Below, piece after piece: positions 1 to 10,566 of a stretch of 28,106 nucleotides of DNA. How positions within the stretch are numbered: the stretch's first letter is position 1; the number at the start of each line of letters is the position of its first letter. The DNA is from Tetmemena sp. SeJ-2015 (lineage: Eukaryota > Ciliophora > Spirotrichea > Sporadotrichida > Oxytrichidae): contig JAJKFJ010020718.1 in the NCBI GenBank assembly GCA_027382625.1, forward strand, positions 1-28,106, read 5' to 3'. A program made the translations under genes and the position numbers. The notes under the pieces are model-generated. The model saw only the letters and a list, made by a program, of their open reading frames with translations. It was not told the origin of the DNA and ran no database searches.

Positions 1-929
1 AATTTTAAAAACCCAGTCGGGAGCAACGTCAAAAGACTTCAACAGATTTGGGAAGAAGAAAAAAATTTGGAAGGGAAGCCTTTAAAGGGCGGCACCTACT
101 TCCCATAAGACAGACTTGGCTAAAGGGTTCAGTGCAGTGGGACTTTTGGTCTATAGTTGCAATCATACTTGAATCCAAATTTTAAAAACCAGAGGAAAAT
201 ACTAGTGTGAAAGTAAAGATGAGCAATAAAAATTCGAAACAAGACATTGTAAGAAAAAGGTATCAGAACCTTTAAAAAAGTTAGTAAAAAAGTAATAATC
301 AAAACCTATAAAACCTAACACTCATTTATCTGAGATAGGGAAGAAAAGGTTTTAAAATTTTAGAAATATGAGACAGACGTCAAGGTCCCCTTTCCCTAGA
401 AGACTTTAGATTGCCTTTTTAAAGGGTTAAAATTTTAGCATGATTATAATATTAATAAAAAAATTTTAATTATAAACAATTTTATTTTCATTTTCCCTTT
501 ATCATATTAGGGGGTTTTTGGGGTTTTTATTATATAAAAAACTTATATATTAGCTAAAAGTAATAAACCTTATTATTTGACAATTATTAGGTTTCCTTAG
601 TTCTTTTTTTTATCTTATTATAGTTGGAGGGCTTTATTCTCCAGATTCTCTCTATTTTTGTTTTTATTATAAGATAAATTAAATTATAAATTGCACTAAA
701 GAACTGTTAACTCAAATTAAAAATTTAAAAATTTTTTAAAAATGAATCTCTAATCCTATTATACTTATATTAAATTTAATTAAAACATTTCATAATAGAT
801 GAATGTTTAAACAAGTTGTATAAATAATAGTATAAACATTTATTATAACTATTAAATCTTTCTATTACTTGCAGCTTAATGTGACGGAAGGAAACAAACA
901 AGGTTAGATTATTGCAATGGGCTAAGACT
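1..929. other. AT-rich spacer, no gene seen
   Basis: I see no conserved motif or convincing coding run here. The stretch is AT-rich with many short A and T runs. Around 505-535 there is an unusual run of G and T homopolymers (blocks of five G, five T, four G, five T), similar to the homopolymer-inflated patches near 1977-2055 and 19020-19090. Confidence 0.6.
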
Positions 930-1160
930 TCAAGACCTAATCATAACTCGCCAGGGAGAGAGCATATTCCTCCAGCTGCTTGCAGATTGTCGCTCACCAG
1001 CACTCTGAGCGAGAGTAAGTGAAGACACATCTTCGGGAAGGGAAAGTTTTAGCAGAGTGGAAGCCTCCTCTTCAGAAAGATTGTCAGAGCGCCCTAGCCC
1101 ATGTGACAAGAGTTTGCGTGATTCGCGGACACTGCACAAGTGGCGACTTCAGAGGAGATT
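930..1160 (-). CDS. coding-like segment, unknown product
   Basis: An open minus-strand frame ends at a TGA at 930 and is bounded upstream by another TGA near 1160. It is clearly richer in G+C than its surroundings and uses mixed codons. Residues are rich in Ser, Leu, Arg and Glu, with an acidic/Leu stretch (SEEEASTLLKLSLPEDVSS) that would be helical. It needs no TAR codons. I recognise no domain. It could be an exon or macronuclear-destined block of an unknown gene, or a GC-rich repeat with a chance frame; an overlapping plus-strand frame is also open. It lies about 560 bp from TLDc copy A on the same strand, but nothing links them. Confidence 0.3.
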
Positions 1161-1229
1161 TAAAGTTTTCTCTTTTAGTGAGTCTATATTTTATGATTAA
1201 GAAAAACACAGGAAGCTGAAGGATGGCCC

Positions 1230-1717
1230 TATATATTGCAGTCAGGATTAAAAAGATTTAATAATTTTATTTCTCTAAAATTCTCTATTCTAACAAATAT
1301 AGCTGAAAATGTTTTAAATAATTTAATCAAATTTCAAATATAATTAAAATAAAGTTAAGACATTTTTATATTTAAATTAATTTTGAAAAACTAAGCTCAT
1401 ATCTTAAAGAGTAGCAAAATCAATTCAAGAAAAATATTAACAAGAAGATTAATTTTGGAATCATTGTAGCTGTAAAGAAGTGGTATTGAGAGGATTAGAG
1501 TAGATTCTCATAATATTTTTAGATTAGCTATTGAAAATTTTCAGAAAATTCTAGGTTTTTTTCTTAGTTACCACAAAAGTACTACGCAAGATGTTTTAGT
1601 AAATCATCTTTTTAATTGAATAAAATTTATATTTAAATTTATTAAAAAATTAATTTTTCAAATATATTTTTAAAGTATTATTTAAATTGAAGAAATGAAA
1701 ATGTTCATGGAACTGGT
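1230..1717. other. AT-rich spacer downstream of TLDc copy A
   Basis: No motif seen. The reading frame of TLDc copy A runs on into this stretch for about 85 codons without a TGA, but the composition becomes A/T-only and unlike the domain. The true 3' end of copy A is probably at a block boundary near 1718, with the stop codon elsewhere. Confidence 0.5.
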
Positions 1718-1976
1718 TTGAGAGTGTATATTTCAAAGTCAATAACTTTGAATTATCTACTTCCTGCTAAGTAAGCTTTTGATTATTCAGTATTATAAGT
1801 GAAACCATTTGGCAAAGAATAAGTATGTCCTAAATTGCAATAATTGTCACTTCCACCATCTGAATTATTATAAATGTTAATATCACCTTCATATCCAAAA
1901 AGAAAATTAAAGTCTCCGCTACCATAATACAAAGCATATTTTTAATTTTAATATTATTGATGAATAGTTCTTTTAC
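1718..1976 (-). CDS. TLDc domain, C-terminal half (copy A)
   Basis: Read with TAA as Gln, this block encodes the second half of a TLDc domain. It runs from KRTIHQQ through YALYY, FLFGYEGD and CNLGHTYSLPNG to SKAYLAG and FKVIDFEIYTL. The LAG..FKV.(D/E).E(I/V)(Y/F) ending is the typical TLDc close. Five TAA codons occur in frame and there is no TGA. Copy B at 23585-23913 matches residue for residue over most of its length. TLDc domains (OXR1, NCOA7, TBC1D24 families) are linked to oxidative-stress resistance and V-ATPase binding. The segment that should encode the conserved (K)AFIFQL strand, just upstream, is replaced by inflated homopolymers (1977-2055). No stop follows directly, unlike copy B. 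Confidence 0.8.
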
Positions 1977-2909
1977 GGGTTTCCCCCCAAAATTTTTTTT
2001 AATTTTACTTTCCCCAAAAAAAAACCCCTTTTCCTGAAAAAAAAAAAATAAAAACAAATTTGGTAAAAATTAATTAAAATGATCATGAATATAATAATCA
2101 TACCAGAAAAGAAACTCTGAAAGAGTATTTATTACTCTTGTCTGTATTGTATTACTATAATTTGGCTATAAATTTTGTTATAATTTCAGAGAAATTATAA
2201 AATTAATTTAATAAAGAGATGATGTTTAGTTTTCAAATATTTTACTAATAGATCCGACCCTACAAATATATCCACTTTCTATATCATCAGTTTAAGTTTT
2301 TTATTTTATAAAAACCATAAAATAAAATAATTTAAATATTTATGTTTAAAGAAATTAATTTAGAAAACAGTAAGTATATACATGTTTTGATCCCTGAATT
2401 TGTAAAGTATACTGCCACTTTCTTCCCGAGTTAGACTAGTAAAGTTGGAGACGGAGTAGTTTTCATTTTAAAAATGAAGGTTTTGTCTTTTCTTTAATTT
2501 AAAGTCAAGATTGAACAGAGAACTTCTTTATAACAAAGGTAAAATTGGTGATTTGAATTGAACGTACATGGAACGTAAATGCGCAGTGAAAACGTTCTAT
2601 CAGAAGAGTTAATAGACTTTAATAAGGTCTTTGATTGCTGGTTGCTCATAAGACAATTACAAGAGAATACAGTAACCAAAAGTTTTACATTTTAACTTAA
2701 GTTAAATTGTAAATGAGTTCGAAGCATTTTAGAGGAAGACAACTTCGCTACATTCTGAGACTAAATCTTTGTAAAATAAAAAGCAAAGCCAATAATTTTA
2801 GGTCAGAGTGGTGCATTTAAATTGCAAATTATAATTTGTTTCTGATATCATAAAAAACACTATTTAATAGTTTTCATTTATATCCTATTTTATATTATTT
2901 ATAGTTTAT
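1977..2909. other. interval splitting TLDc copy A (IES or intron-like)
   Basis: These 933 bp separate the two halves of TLDc copy A, at about the place where copy B is split by a 1757-bp interval. It is AT-rich. At 1977-2055 there is a cluster of homopolymers (runs of C, A, T and G, 4 to 13 long) where conserved domain sequence is expected. I could not find a shared pointer repeat at its two ends by eye, possibly because that end is damaged. The minus-strand open frame at 2494-2679 has no recognisable domain. Confidence 0.5.
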
Positions 2910-3152
2910 GTAATATCCGCTTTTCATGGATGACTTATATCCTACTTGAGTATAAGCTCCAAAAACTTGTCCATGCTCAGACAACACAAATAACATAAAA
3001 GCTCCTTTGTCCATTACACTCTTGTGAGTACTTACATTATCAAACCCATTAACAGAAGCCTAGTGAACGAGAGTAAATGATACATCATTCCAATTAGAAA
3101 ATTAATTCTTTATCAGAGATTCTCCACTCTTCATTACTTCCAAATCCACTAT
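2910..3152 (-). CDS. TLDc domain, N-terminal half (copy A)
   Basis: With TAA/TAG as Gln this block reads IVDLEVMKSGESLIKNQ, FSNWNDVSFTLVHQASVNGF, then DKGAFMLFVLSEHGQVFGAY and TQVGYKSSMKSGYY. This is the TLDc N-terminal half: a Trp-containing strand, the (L)V(H/Y).AS..GF turn, the KG.(F/L) strand and the (G/N).VFG.YT strand. A TAG encodes the Gln of VHQAS, and copy B has TAG at the same codon. A TAA encodes the Gln of KNQF, where copy B has TGA. No in-frame TGA is present after the Ile start of the homologous region; one lies just upstream, which suggests the block edge. The preceding coiled-coil/B-box block was not found nearby. Confidence 0.82.
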
Positions 3153-3569
3153 TCAAATATGATAATTTTATTTTATTATATGAAAATGAAATATTATTTT
3201 TTAAAATTCGATCTTATCCACTTCTCATAATTATAATCATTATTTTTTATTAAACTTAAATTGATAATTAAATTAATAGGTTAGAATTTAATAGAAAGCA
3301 ACTATTAATCTAGATAAAATTAATTTTTGATACGAACTTGATGATTTTATTAAAACAATATAAGAAAATGCGAAGAAATAGCCGAAATTATATTACGAAA
3401 TTTATACTTCACTTTAATAATTCTCTGCAAAAGCTTGAAAATTTTGAAAAGAAATTATTTTAACTTTATTTTATCATACAGAAATTTACTTAACTCTTCT
3501 TATGAATTAGGAATGATTTTCCCTTTTATAAGTTAATTAATAAAATATACAGTTGTTTCATATATTCTG
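3153..3569. other. AT-rich spacer, no gene seen
   Basis: Nothing recognisable. By analogy with copy B, the B-box/coiled-coil block of the same gene would be expected upstream of 3152 on the minus strand, but I did not find it here. Confidence 0.5.
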
Positions 3570-3571
3570 CA

Positions 3572-4160
3572 CATGAAAGACCAGCCAAATCTATCAAGAC
3601 TGTGGAATCCGGTGGACTTAATCATACCAAAATACTCGCTAATATAAAATTCTTCACTCCTGACTCTGACTGGACAAAGGTAAACCTCAAAAACCTCAGT
3701 ATTTACTGGTTAGTATTAGAGAAGGAAAAAATGACTTTGCCCCAAAGGAATATCAAGGGTACTAAACTTGTTTATTGACACCTTCAGATGATATAGTGCT
3801 AAATAATGTCAGTGGTCGTCCAAGAAATAATATTTCCACATCAGATCTCACATCATATCAAACAGCATAATAGGCTTAAATCTAGCTCCTGAATTAAATT
3901 GTGACTCCTATCATTTGAAAAGAAAGCATCATTAAGCTAGGGGAAAGATCTCCTATTTTAAAAGTAGTAATTTTATAATTGGATGGCTTCAGATCTCAAC
4001 ATAACCCACGATCTCAATTAAGAACTCAACACTTTTCACAAATACATTACTAAACTTTATCATCTCTAGAAATTGAACTGCGAAAAGGGGGAGCATTAAA
4101 TAATGAAATGTTGTTTAACCCTCTCGACAAGCCGCTTTGGCGCAAGTCCTATATTTAAAT
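3572..4160 (+). pseudogene. coding-like stretch with frameshifts, unknown product
   Basis: Three successive plus-strand stretches look coding and lie in different frames. The first (about 3572-3778) includes AKSIKTVESGGLNHTKILAN and ends at TGA. The second (from about 3783) includes DDIVLNNVSGRPRNNISTSD. Towards 4150 the frame includes EIELRKGGALNNEMLFNPLD followed by KPLWRKSY. Codon choice is richer than in neighbouring DNA and TAR codons would be Gln. A TGA near 3918 interrupts the second frame, and an alternative frame across 3920-4080 (DLNQELNTFHKYITKLYHL) also looks natural. This fits a gene with indels, whether decayed, badly assembled or interrupted by short IESs. No family recognised. 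Confidence 0.3.
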
Positions 4161-4805
4161 TTTCTAGTTTAATATTGTAATAATATAAATAATTTAGAGA
4201 AAGTGAATATAATTATTAAACATATGTTAACGTTAATATTTTAAGGCTTGGCATCTCTTTGTTTAATTTTTCATTTTAATTTTAATTTAATTATATTTAA
4301 ATTTGAATTCAAATTGTTTAAACTTAAATTAAAACGTATAAATATGGGCACCAATAGAAACCCTTTAATAAAATATGTAGATTTAGACCTTTTGACTTTG
4401 GCTGAATCTTAAAATTTATGGAATAATTTTGTAAAAAAAATATATTTAAATGTTTTTAATTGGTGGTAGCAGACATAAAAGTAAGAGCGACTCCATTTAT
4501 TTAATAGTTTTAAGATATATAGTAAGGATGAAGTCCCATTAAATTAAACAGTTTCAAATTGACGAAGAATAACTCTGAATTAGCGCTTTTAAATGAAAGC
4601 ATTGCTCATACTCAAATTAAGAAGTTCATAGCTTTACTCTTATTGTATATAACTCTAACCTTATATATTTTAATAATCTAAAAAAGACTAAGTAAAAAAG
4701 AAGGCAGATGTAATGCTGTAATTAAAAGAAAAGAGATATCAGCTAAGTTTTTATCTCTTAAGGGGCCCACTAAATTTAAATTTATAATTATTAACTATTT
4801 TAGCA
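4161..4805. other. AT-rich spacer
   Basis: No gene, RNA or clear repeat seen; the sequence is dominated by A/T runs. Confidence 0.6.
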
Positions 4806-5222
4806 TATAGCTGAGAATTTAATAAAAAAGTGAATTAAATAATATATAAATTAAAATGGAGAAAATCAATGGCAGTTGAAGTGTGCTTAATTTAAATAAT
4901 TATTAGACCATTCGATTCAGCATAAAATTCTAAGAACTTTTCATCCTTGCAACTTTTGTGTGGGATCGCTCAGTAAAGAGTTATAAGCGACACAAGTTCA
5001 TACGAATTTGATTGTGAGAATGACGAAGTATGCGTGCGACCTATCTCACTACTTAGAGATGCAGAGAAGATGAATAAAGAATATACTTATATTAATTTTT
5101 GATAAGCTTTCGAACAAGCTGCATATCATGAGGTGAATCAGCAATTTCAGATGACACGAAGTTGCAACTCTCCATTTATTATTTTAATCAATCAACAATT
5201 TTAATCAAAAATTCCTACTATA
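4806..5222 (+). mobile_element. TATAG-ended MITE-like element, copy 1 (417 bp)
   Basis: The element begins TATAGCTGAGAATTTAAT and ends ATTCCTACTATA, so its ends are short imperfect inverted repeats starting TATAG. A second copy of exactly the same length lies at 6859-7275, with further copies in reverse at 7858-8234 and 10567-10960. The copies share long internal stretches, for example the parts around ATTCGATTCAGCAT and GCGACACAAGTT. No coding capacity is apparent. TA at both tips fits a TA target of Tc1/mariner type, whose ends resemble the TAYAG ends of some ciliate IESs. Confidence 0.75.
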
Positions 5223-5984
5223 CATTATACTGAAGAAAGAATATATTCATATTTTATTTGGATTATTTCCATATTTTTGAAAGTTAAAAGTTCATTTAAT
5301 TGTTAAATAATACTAAATTGAGTGAAACTAGAAAGTTTTTTCATACAAAAATTAGGACTAATAATTATTTTAAATTTTAATTAATGTATTTTATAAATTA
5401 ATTCACAGCTTATTCACTTTAAATTTAAAGAAGATGCAATAGTTAAAATTACAAGTAAGATTTGTGAGAGAGACTTGAATAGGACAAAGTTAATTAAATA
5501 AAAATATATTAATATTTCTGAGAAGACACATTTAAAATAATTTCAGCTAAAATTGTAGTATATTTGTTCAATAACGAAGATAATTTCATTTATTCATTAA
5601 ATAAAATTAGAGCATTAGACACTAGATACTTTGATAACTAGCCTTACTAAGTAAACCTTATTATTTTAAAATAATTAGGATTATAGGTTGAATGAAATTA
5701 GAGAATCGCCAGCTGTAGAAACCTTAAATAAACATCTAGGAATTTGAGAAGTGCTTAGTTCTGCTTCATGATTGTGGAGATATAATTAAACCACCATCTA
5801 GCAGAGAAGAAATTTAATGAGGATATTTGAATATCTAGCAGAGATATACTGGGATTTATATTACAAAGACCAATAACCTTCTAAACTGTTTACTCTTCCC
5901 ATCTGGAGATAATGACTAGCATGTAGAAGAATGCTATAGAGAGAGAGAGAGAGTGAATAATAAAAAACGTTGATGATTACCTTG
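5223..5984. other. AT-rich spacer with a short GA microsatellite
   Basis: No supported gene. A (GA)n run lies at about 5937-5953. Some frames are open on the minus strand up to 5984, but none has a recognisable motif. Confidence 0.5.
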
Positions 5985-6415
5985 AGGAAAGAGGGTGCTA
6001 GAATTGGCGAACGGGATCTAAGAAGTATGCAAAATCTCCGCCCTGGGCTCCCGCTTCAAGTTCATTCAGTAAGACAAGCATAGGCAGTCCTAACCCTGAT
6101 GCCTGGGAGGGTGGTCTTCCAAGAGCAAACACTAGAGATTTACGAATCTTTCAAGGCGTTCGAAGTCAAGTCCATCGTCATCCTTGTTGTGGGCTTAGGA
6201 GGCTCATCAAAATCATTCCTAGATGCAACATCATAGTCGAGTCCATCTTCTTTGGATGCAGAGATACTCACGAATACAATCCTTCCTTGAGTAGTTGTGT
6301 TAATTACCTTCTGGTGTTACTATATCTGGGAGGTTGATCTGAGATCGTCCTCGACAATCATGCTTTTTTCGTAGTCGATATCCGTCTTGCATAAGAATCT
6401 TGCTTGGGCAGGTAT
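5985..6415 (-). pseudogene. coding-like stretch in three frames, unknown product
   Basis: The minus strand has clearly non-AT codon use here but changes frame. One frame (6412 to a TGA at 6062) includes DIDYEKSMIVEDDLRSTSQ and later SKEDGLDYDVASRNDFDEPP. A second then reads DDDGLDFERLERF. A third reads SLVFALGRPPSQASGLGLP, MLVLLNELEAG and GGDFAYFLDPVRQF, ending near 5985 before a possible GTAATC splice donor. The EDGLDYD and DDGLDF motifs look like an internal acidic repeat. The simplest reading is one gene with two or more indels (decay or assembly error). I recognise no family. Confidence 0.4.
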
Positions 6416-6858
6416 GTGATTCTGTTAATGTTTAAAATTATTTTTAATTTAATAAAGCCATCTCATTTAATAAACTAAAATGCCAGCTCCTTAAGTTTAA
6501 GTTAATCCCTAGATGATTATTTAAGATTTCTACAGCTGGGGATTCACTAAATATATTCAAACTATATTGCTTTGTGTTTTCTCATATTTAAGTCTTGCTG
6601 AAATACTTTAATAGGCGAACCAAGAGTCTTTAAAATGGGTGATTCGGAAAGCAAGTGTTTTCATAATTCTTCATACTTACTGTGCTAGTCTATGATTCAT
6701 TTTGGTAATGCTCTGGAATAGAAAAAATTACCTCTCCAAATTATGCTAGAAAGGGAAGACTTAAAAAGATTTTAAGGGTTTACTTAAGCATTAGGTTTGT
6801 GAGACGACTGAGAAGAACTGTAAAATTAGAAAAATCAAATCGATAGAAATAAAAGTAC
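6416..6858. other. AT-rich spacer
   Basis: No gene or repeat recognised between the broken coding stretch and the second TATAG element. Confidence 0.55.
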
Positions 6859-7275
6859 TATAGCTGAGAATTTAATAAAAAAGAGAATTAAATTAGATAT
6901 TAAATTAAAATGGAATAAATCAGTAACAGTTGAAGTGTGTCAGATTTAAATAATAATTACACCATTCGATTCAGCATCAAATTCTAAGAACTTTTTATCC
7001 TTGTAACTTTTGTGTGGGAGTGCTCAGTCAAGAATTATAAGCGACACAAGTTTTAATGAAAATGACGATGAGGATGACGAGGAGTGCGTGCAACATATCT
7101 CACTGCTGAGAGGTACTAGGGAGATGATTAAAGAAGAAACTCATATTAATTTTTGATAAGCTATCGAACAAGCTGCAGATCAGGGTATGAATCTGCGATT
7201 TCAACTGCCAACATTTTGAAACTCTCCATTTATTATTTTAACCAATCACCGATTTTAATTAAAATTCCTACTATA
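6859..7275 (+). mobile_element. TATAG-ended MITE-like element, copy 2 (417 bp)
   Basis: Same orientation and same length as the copy at 4806-5222. It starts TATAGCTGAGAATTTAAT and ends ATTCCTACTATA. The two align end to end with scattered substitutions, which suggests both derive from one source element with fixed ends rather than from segmental duplication. Confidence 0.78.
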
Positions 7276-7857
7276 ATTCGACATATGGGTTAGGATGATA
7301 CGCATTTAAAAAAGAGCCAGCAAAAACAATGCTCTATCTTTGTCAAAATCCTTTAATTGTATTTTACCTTCATAGAATTCTTATAGATAATTAGAGTGGA
7401 TATAATGGTAATTTTGACATAGTTGAGGATTTGATTCAATTATTATATAGATCGAATCCCATTCCTCATTAATTATTTAAAATCAAAATTTAACATTATC
7501 TTAAATATTATCGAAAAGTTCCTCAATAAAAATAATACTAAAGGTGATAGCACCGATCAATAGGATGAAACGATATAAATGGAAGAATTAATTTGTCACT
7601 AGAGAGGTTTGAATTATATAATAATTTAAAAAAATTATCAGGTAAAAATAATGAATTAATATTATAGGCTAAGGTGTTTCACAGTTCTTCATTAAAATTT
7701 TAATAATCTAACAGAATAAATAATTCTTTGCTTGATAGATCTCAATAAATAAGGATTATTCTATAATAATTTATTTAATAAAAGCCTTCAATTCTTATTT
7801 AAGTGAATATATTTTCCATTTAATTTAAATTAAAATAATGAATAATTTTCTACTCTA
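7276..7857. other. AT-rich spacer between MITE copies
   Basis: No gene recognised. The sequence lies between two oppositely oriented TATAG elements. Confidence 0.55.
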
Positions 7858-8234
7858 TATAGTAGGAAATTAAAATTAATCGGTGAGCCTGTTGAATTCA
7901 CAGATTCACCCCTAATATGCAGATTGTTCGATAAATAATCAAAAATTAATATGAGTTTCTTGTTAATCAACTTTATAGCATCTAACATCAGCAAGATATG
8001 ATGTGTACATTCTTCCTCTTCACCATAATAACTTTCATCTAAACTTTTTTCGCTTATAACTCTCGATTGAACGCTCCTAAACAAAAATTGCAAGGATAAA
8101 AAGATCATTGGATTTCATATTGAATAGTATGGTGTAATAGCTATTTAAATTAGAAAACTTCAACTGACACTAATTTATTCCATTTTAATTTAATATATAA
8201 TTTAATTCTCTCTTTTTATTAAATTCTCACTATA
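7858..8234 (-). mobile_element. TATAG-ended MITE-like element, copy 3 (377 bp, reversed)
   Basis: Reverse-oriented, shorter copy. It begins TATAGTAGGAAATTAAAATT and ends TTAAATTCTCACTATA, the reverse complements of the family ends. Internal similarity includes the ACTTTCATC and CGCTTATAACTC regions. The open minus-strand frame across it (7830-8108) is a by-product of the repeat; other copies do not preserve it. Confidence 0.7.
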
Positions 8235-8833
8235 ATAGTCTCAAAAATGTTTCATAGTGCTAAATATTTTGGTCAATTTTATTTCTCTTAACTGGTTATT
8301 TCCTTTAAAGATTCTTATAGTAAATTATTACAAGAGATAAGTATAATTGAGGAAAAAAATAACAGTTCAAAGAAACAAGGCTTTGGGATAATTGCCAATC
8401 AATTGATTCTAAAATAATTTTTAAACTTATTATACTATTTTTATTTATTATAGTGATCGCAAGAGGGGCATTCTTTACTTTAAAAGATATCATTATTAAT
8501 TTAATCAATGTGAAATACAAAAATAATACAAAGACAGATTGGTGGACACTTTTATTTAATTGCTGATATTTTTATTATGGATTATGTTCATTTTAAATTA
8601 GAATATGCGCTTGTTATAATACATGTAAGAGTTCTTCAATATATAATCTTTTGCCACTCTCCCATTTCAATTGTACAAATAGAGATTTTAAGTTATCCTC
8701 TTCTTAAAAGTTTAATTATTTGAGCTAGGTTTTAGTGCATTTAAAACAACAAGTAGCCTAATTTAGGGAGAGAGCGTGCTCCAAAATGCTTGTTTTATTA
8801 GTAATGGCTTAGTTTTAGAAACTATCACTTTTG
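8235..8833. other. AT-rich spacer
   Basis: No supported gene. The open frame at 8305-8520 is low-complexity (Ile/Leu/Lys/Asn) and fits chance in AT-rich DNA. Confidence 0.5.
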
Positions 8834-9005
8834 AGAATGATCAGGTTGTGTAAAAGTGTGCTTAGCTCGTAAGAGTTGACTTTATCTGTCTTGCTTCAGT
8901 TTCTTTGTCTTGGCAACAGTAGTCTGACCATCTTTGAGTATCATAATAAAGCTCTCTGCATCTGCATTAGTGATCATGATTTTATTGCCTGATGCTTGAT
9001 ATCAA
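8834..9005 (-). CDS. coding-like C-terminal block, unknown product
   Basis: Minus-strand frame of about 55 codons ending in TGA near 8834. It reads QASGNKIMITNADAESFIMI, then LKDGQTTVAKTKKLKQDR and LLRAKHTFTQPDHSQK, with TAA taken as Gln once. Codon use is balanced and unlike its flanks, and the tail is basic. This fits the last block of a gene whose upstream part would be beyond 9005; a TGA just upstream marks a likely block or exon edge. No domain recognised. Confidence 0.4.
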
Positions 9006-9354
9006 TAATTTAAAATGCAAATTTAATTAAAGCAGAATAATCAATTAAAGCTGAAATGTATTTCATTTTCTTATTGACTTAATCCTTGAATTTTAGAATA
9101 AATATATTTAGTGGCGGTTTTAAGAAGACTTTAAAAATTTTGGCTATTAAGATTAATTTTTTCTTTTCAATATTTCAGTTTCTACAATAAGACTGATATA
9201 CCCTCTTTCTATAAGTCAGACACGTAAAAATAAAAAGGAAATGCTCTAAAGAAAATGATTAAGTTATTACATTTCACAATTCATTTAGATTATGTACATT
9301 AGATATGAATATGGGAGCTTCTTTGATTTCTTCTTGAGGCTAATTATGTCTGAG

Positions 9355-9423
9355 GTAAGTTTCTAACTTAAGAATACTTTTGTCTTATTATTTTTCACCA
9401 AACTTAACTTTTACTTTTTATAG
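9355..9423 (+). other. candidate spliceosomal intron (69 nt)
   Basis: The segment starts GTAAGT and ends with a T-rich tract and TATAG. It separates two coding-like stretches. Exon phases do not match cleanly without one indel, so the call rests on the splice-site sequences and length alone. Confidence 0.35.
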
Positions 9424-9764
9424 ATTTTCGTGGAAGTCTGAATGAGAAATCAAAAGCTAGCAACTCAGGACATCGCTTAGAAATTGTTTCAGTTTGCTTA
9501 GCTCTAAGATTAATATATAGTTAAATATTAAAATAGAAAAATATAATCTTGCACCCGTAGCACCAAAATCAGCTTACCTAATGGAAGAGAACTTCCTGAA
9601 ATCTAGTAGAAAATTGCCATTATCAGATGCACATTGGTTCGTGGTTCCTTTCAAAAGATTGGATTATGGTGGATCTGAAGTCATGGATGCAGGTTTAAGA
9701 TTGGAAACATAATTAAGGAGATTGGCTTCATACAAACCCTGCTAACATACTTCAGTATCTATGG

Positions 9765-9780
9765 ATTATATCTTAGGGCA
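9765..9780. repeat. target-site duplication, left copy
   Basis: ATTATATCTTAGGGCA is repeated exactly at 10288-10303, flanking the SINE-like element. The first ATT of the right copy may belong to the element's ATT tail, so the certain duplication is 13-16 bp. Such long duplications are typical of target-primed reverse transcription. Confidence 0.85.
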
Positions 9781-10287
9781 TTATTAAATTAGAAAGTTAA
9801 AATTCAGGACGCACACGACCGGCACTAGGCACCGGTCGCCCTTCCCTGAAGGCTTTCTGGTTTGTAATCCATTGGCTGGTGAGTGAGTGCTTAAAAGAGG
9901 CAAGGATAATGGCAGCCGAAAGCCCTGGGAAGGTGGTTGAGCTGCTCACTGGAGAGATAATCAAAGGTGAGTGGTTCCCACTCACCCTCCTAATCCTTGT
10001 AGGCGTGGAGGGACGAGATCTATGGGCAAACACTCAGTCATGCATTGGACAGCGAAGCCAGACGCTGCGGAGCAGCGCCTTGCTCCCGTCGGATGTGGTC
10101 GGATTTTTTTCTCTCCTTTATAGGTCAGGTTTTTTTGGATGACTCGCAGAAGCCGGGGGCTTCTGCTCAGAGTGTGAGGTGGCGGGGGTGCCACGTGTTA
10201 AATATCCCTAATCGGCATACGTCACGGCCTATACCGTGACGTATTATATATGCCGGGGGCCCTTTAATTCCCTTAATTATTATTATT
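9781..10287 (+). mobile_element. SINE-like retroposon, copy 1 (about 507 bp)
   Basis: The GC-rich body is sharply different from its AT-rich surroundings. It starts TTATTAAATTAGAAAG and ends with a (TTA)n tail. It is flanked by a 16-bp direct repeat. A second copy lies in reverse at 19532-20052 with its own duplication. Tail, duplication and lack of inverted ends point to a non-LTR, reverse-transcribed element. I did not find a convincing pol III A/B box, so it could be a SINE or the 3' part of a LINE. Short open frames inside are not conserved between copies and are not genes. Confidence 0.82.
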
Positions 10288-10303
10288 ATTATATCTTAGG
10301 GCA
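10288..10303. repeat. target-site duplication, right copy
   Basis: Exact copy of the repeat at 9765-9780, directly after the ATT tail. The reading frame interrupted at 9780 continues from here. Confidence 0.85.
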
Positions 10304-10475
10304 ACTTAACGGCTTTGTAAATTAAAGAGAATCACATAACTCAGCAGAGCTCTTGTGGTAAAACGTTTTTATATTTTTTATGAGCTTCGTCACTCTCATA
10401 ATTACTCAATAACCTAATGTTAATTATTTTGGATCAATGAAGCCGACTTATTTTTTATTTTTTTCCTAACAATGA
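10304..10475 (+). pseudogene. gene segment, 3' of SINE-like insertion
   Basis: Continues the frame of 9548-9780: GQLNGFVNQRESHNSAELLW, then a hydrophobic run ending at TGA 10473-10475, with several TAR codons as Gln. The first 25 codons look genuine; the later Phe/Ile-rich part may be a membrane segment or non-coding DNA past a block edge. Confidence 0.35.
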
Positions 10476-10566
10476 TGATGGGTGGTCATTTCAGTTTTTT
10501 CCTTGAAACCATTTTTTATGAATAGAGAGTGATTAAGTAATTAAAAGATCTCTAAAGAATTCCTAT

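Larger units (their letters stand above)
9306..9780 (+). pseudogene. gene segment, 5' of SINE-like insertion, unknown product
   Basis: Best part is 9548-9780, which reads LAPVAPKSAYLMEENFLKSS, then LPLSDAHWFVVPFKRLDYGG and SEVMDAGLRLETQLRRLASY, with TAA as Gln, ending MDYILG at the insertion. The frame resumes exactly after the element at 10303 (ILGQLNGFVNQRESHNSAEL). Upstream, 9424-9520 has a coding-like frame (GSLNEKSKASNSGHRLEIVS) behind a GT-AG intron candidate, but the frames do not join without an indel. A retroposon inside the frame means this copy is interrupted in the germline; it would work only if the insert were removed from DNA or RNA. Confidence 0.45.

Noticed and set aside
2005..2035. 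Telomere-like C4A4 runs, possible telomere-bearing element end
   Set aside because: Run lengths are irregular and mixed with other homopolymers; there is no repeated C4A4 unit and no matching inverted end.
9797..10239. Short open frames inside the SINE-like element
   Set aside because: They overlap in several frames on both strands and are not preserved in the second copy.
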